Source: Bacteroidia bacterium (GTDB taxonomy: Bacteria > Bacteroidota > Bacteroidia > Bacteroidales > UBA12481). From it: a stretch of DNA of 7,717 nt. The position numbers and the translations under genes were made by a program. The stretch covers positions 1 through 7,717 of the forward strand of contig JAPLDV010000832.1 of assembly GCA_026391235.1 (NCBI GenBank). The letters run 5' to 3'. The notes beneath the pieces were generated by a model that made no database searches, was not told the DNA's origin, and saw nothing but the letters and a program-made list of their open reading frames with translations. Of this stretch, positions 5,903 through 7,717 are shown piece after piece (the stretch's first letter is position 1; the number at the start of each line of letters is the position of its first letter).

Positions 5903-7717
5903 ATGCAACGCACACAGGATAATATAAAACTATTTGGAAACCTGATCACCGCCTCAGGTATATTTTGTCTGGCCGTTGCCCTGCTTCTGCTGATCAATTA
6001 CTGGCACATCAGGCAGAACAAGCCCCTTGAGACCGAAGCGCTCAAATCACTCGTTCAGCAATTTCAGTCTGACCCCGAGAGCGAGGTTCTGAAAAAAGAG
6101 ATCCGGAGCCTCGACCTGCTGGCACGAAAGGCATTTTTTACCACCAACTGGCAGATTAAAACCGGTGCCTTCCTACTCCTGCTGGGAGGTATTGCCTTCG
6201 CAACCTTTCTAAGAATTTATCATACGATGAAAGCAAAGATACTGGAACCTCTCATCGAAGGGATGGATTCAAAAATCACCCGCATGCTCTCACAGCGCTG
6301 GATACTGATCACAGGAGGCCTTTTGCTCGGATCGGCGTTGGTAGCATCCTTTCTGACAACTGATTACCTTAAGATTTACGAAGAAACGGGATCGGTGGTG
6401 CAGGCTCCGGCAGTGGCTCCCGCAGAAGCATCTGTAAAGGTTGCAGTGGTAGACGGGGCGGAGAAGACGGAAGACGGAGGACAGAAGACGGAAGACGTTA
6501 AGACAGTGAGACAAGAAGACGTTAAGACAGTAAAGACAGTTGAGGGTGACGCTGGAACACTTGTCATCCCTGCGAAGGCGGGAAGAGCACCAGGCAACCT
6601 AAGTACGGAATCCTTCTCTGTCATCCCTGCGAAAGCGGGGATCACTACCCTAAGCACCGACTTTCGCAACAACCACCCCTCTTTCCGCGGACCCTTCGGC
6701 CAGGGCATTTCCTACAATACAGGAATTCCGGTGGACTGGGATGGCCCATCCGGGAAAAACATCAAATGGAAGGTTGCGTTGACGAAGAAGGGATATAATT
6801 CGCCGGTTATCTGGGGGGATAAACTCTTTATTGCCGGTGCCGATAATGAATCGGAAGTGGTATATTGTTTTAACCGCCTCGATGGAAAGCTTCTTTGGGA
6901 GCAGGCGGCAAAAGACATTCCGGGATCACCGGTTACACCGCCCAAAGTGACCGCAGATACCGGGCTCTCGGCCCCCAGCGTTACGACCGACGGGCAGCAT
7001 GTTTACGCTATATTTGCCACCGGTGATATCGTTGCACTCGATATGGAAGGGAAACGGATCTGGGCTAAAAATCTTGGTGTGCCGGATAACCATTACGGAC
7101 ACTCTTCTTCCCTCATCTGCTGGAAAGATAAAGTGATCATCCAGTTCGATACCAACAAAGGCGGAAGGCTGCTGGCATTGAACAGCATGACCGGTGAAAT
7201 TTCCTGGGATACTCCCCGGAAATCGAAGATATCCTGGTCTTCACCAATACTGGCCGAGATCGATGGCAAGCTCCAGATTATCACCACTTCATCCCCTACG
7301 GTTGCCGGATTCGACTTCGATTCAGGAGCCCAGATCTGGGCAATTGATTGTTTATCAGGTGAAGTCGGACCCTCGGCCGCTTATGGCGATGGACTTGTTT
7401 TTGCCGCCAATGAATATGCCACTCTTGCAGCCATTAAACCCGGCCCAACCCCGGTAATCGTTTGGCAATCCGACGAATATCTCCCTGAAGCTGCCAGTCC
7501 GGCCGTTAGTGGCGGATTGCTTTTCATCGCCACCAGTTACGGGATGTTTGCCTGTTACGATGCCAAAACCGGAACGAAGCAGTGGGAGAAGGAGTACGGG
7601 CAAGGATTTTACGGATCACCCATGATAGCTGAAGGCAAAGTATATGTGATGGACCGCAGCGGCGCCATGCATATTTTCAAGGTCGACCGCACCCTCACCA
7701 GTTTGGGGGACCCGGTG
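5903..7717 (+). CDS. Three-helix membrane protein with C-terminal PQQ-like beta-propeller (3' end outside window)
   Basis: The frame is open without a stop from ATG 5903 to the right edge (605 residues). Three hydrophobic helices lie at about 14-33, 88-106 and 133-153. The basic loop 104-132 suggests an inside position, which places everything after helix 3 in the periplasm. Residues about 160-257 form a low-complexity linker made of repeats, including two VIPAKAG segments (221-227 and 240-246). The propeller begins with HPSFRGPFGQG (258-268), the usual opening of PQQ-like proteins, and has blades such as FNRLDGKLLWE, LNSMTGEISWD and YDAKTGTKQWEKEYG. No CxxCH motif is seen. The start lies 19 nt after rhuM; the preceding AAAG is a weak ribosome binding site. 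The gene resembles the neighbouring propellers and probably belongs with the polyferredoxin genes rather than with rhuM. Substrate and cofactor are unknown. Confidence 0.88.
   Translation, partial: MQRTQDNIKLFGNLITASGIFCLAVALLLLINYWHIRQNKPLETEALKSLVQQFQSDPESEVLKKEIRSLDLLARKAFFTTNWQIKTGAFLLLLGGIAFATFLRIYHTMKAKILEPLIEGMDSKITRMLSQRWILITGGLLLGSALVASFLTTDYLKIYEETGSVVQAPAVAPAEASVKVAVVDGAEKTEDGGQKTEDVKTVRQEDVKTVKTVEGDAGTLVIPAKAGRAPGNLSTESFSVIPAKAGITTLSTDFRNNHPSFRGPFGQGISYNTGIPVDWDGPSGKNIKWKVALTKKGYNSPVIWGDKLFIAGADNESEVVYCFNRLDGKLLWEQAAKDIPGSPVTPPKVTADTGLSAPSVTTDGQHVYAIFATGDIVALDMEGKRIWAKNLGVPDNHYGHSSSLICWKDKVIIQFDTNKGGRLLALNSMTGEISWDTPRKSKISWSSPILAEIDGKLQIITTSSPTVAGFDFDSGAQIWAIDCLSGEVGPSAAYGDGLVFAANEYATLAAIKPGPTPVIVWQSDEYLPEAASPAVSGGLLFIATSYGMFACYDAKTGTKQWEKEYGQGFYGSPMIAEGKVYVMDRSGAMHIFKVDRTLTSLGDPV
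6462..6531 (+). repeat. In-frame tandem microrepeats in the propeller-protein linker
   Basis: AGAAGACGGAAGACG occurs at 6462-6476 and 6483-6497 (period 21). GAAGACGTTAAGACAGT occurs at 6491-6507 and 6515-6531 (period 24). Both periods are multiples of three, and the region is translated as a charged, probably disordered stretch (KTED, EDVKTV, QEDVKTVKTV) at residues about 187-213. The GGAAGACGG style of repeat is one I associate with non-coding DNA of Bacteroidota. Confidence 0.8.
6558..6582 (+). repeat. Palindromic repeat copy within coding sequence, first copy (translated VIPAKAG)
   Basis: The 25 bases match 425-449 of the spacer palindrome at 24 positions (C438 corresponds to T6571). Codons 221-227 of the last gene read VIPAKAG here. 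The stem can still form with one G-U pair around the GAAG loop, but is shorter than in the spacer copy. Confidence 0.85.
6620..6643 (+). repeat. Palindromic repeat copy within coding sequence, second copy (translated VIPAKAGI)
   Basis: The 24 bases match 430-453 of the spacer palindrome with two differences (T for C in the left arm and A for G in the loop). The copy has the same orientation as the copy at 6558, exactly 57 nt downstream, and is read in the same frame at residues 240-247. The following bases (ATCACTACCCTAAGC) resemble those after the spacer copy (ATCCCCACGCTAACC), suggesting that more than the core was duplicated. Confidence 0.85.

Noticed and set aside
6376..6708. Minus-strand open frame across the linker with the peptide VIPAFAGMT twice
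   Set aside because: It is the reverse reading of the palindromic repeats. The + strand frame continues into well-recognised propeller blades, so the minus reading is a shadow.

Overview
The window looks like part of a chromosome of a Bacteroidota bacterium, or of a relative with the same gene style. This rests on protein style (BamB/PQQ-like propellers opening with an FRG motif, RhuM), weak or absent Shine-Dalgarno sites, A-rich leaders and microrepeats of the GATAACTGACAAC and GGAAGACGG kinds. The phylum is an inference. All seven genes lie on the + strand and both end genes are cut by the window edges.

Layout. 1-413 is the C-terminal end of a PQQ-like beta-propeller protein. 414-613 is non-coding and holds a 122-nt long-hairpin palindromic repeat and a short tandem repeat. 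614-5883 is a tightly packed series: a membrane-anchored PQQ-like propeller (614-2041, TTG start), an NHL-type propeller (2055-3017, TTG start), an exported multi-cluster ferredoxin (3020-3595), a NosR/NapH-like membrane polyferredoxin (3595-4851) and a RhuM-family protein of unknown function (4858-5883). The last gene (5903 to beyond 7717) encodes three membrane helices, a repeat-built linker and a periplasmic PQQ-like propeller. Gaps from 614 onward are +13, +2, -1, +6 and +19 nt, so one transcript is likely.

How the genes may work together. The ferredoxin and membrane polyferredoxin resemble the NapG/NapH or NosG/NosH and NosR arrangement, which passes electrons between the quinone pool and a periplasmic partner. 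Here the partners encoded alongside are three PQQ-like propellers and one NHL propeller. No nitrate or N2O reductase, no c-type heme motif (CxxCH) and no FMN domain is visible. The cluster is therefore a candidate uncharacterised periplasmic electron-transfer system whose acceptor or donor is unknown.

The most striking sequence-level feature is in the last gene. Its linker between membrane domain and propeller is made of repeats: two tandem microrepeats, and two copies of the palindromic element that also occupies the 414-613 spacer. Both palindrome copies are translated in the same frame as VIPAKAG, and all three repeat periods (21, 24 and 57 nt) are multiples of three. RhuM looks out of place and may have been inserted into the electron-transfer operon.
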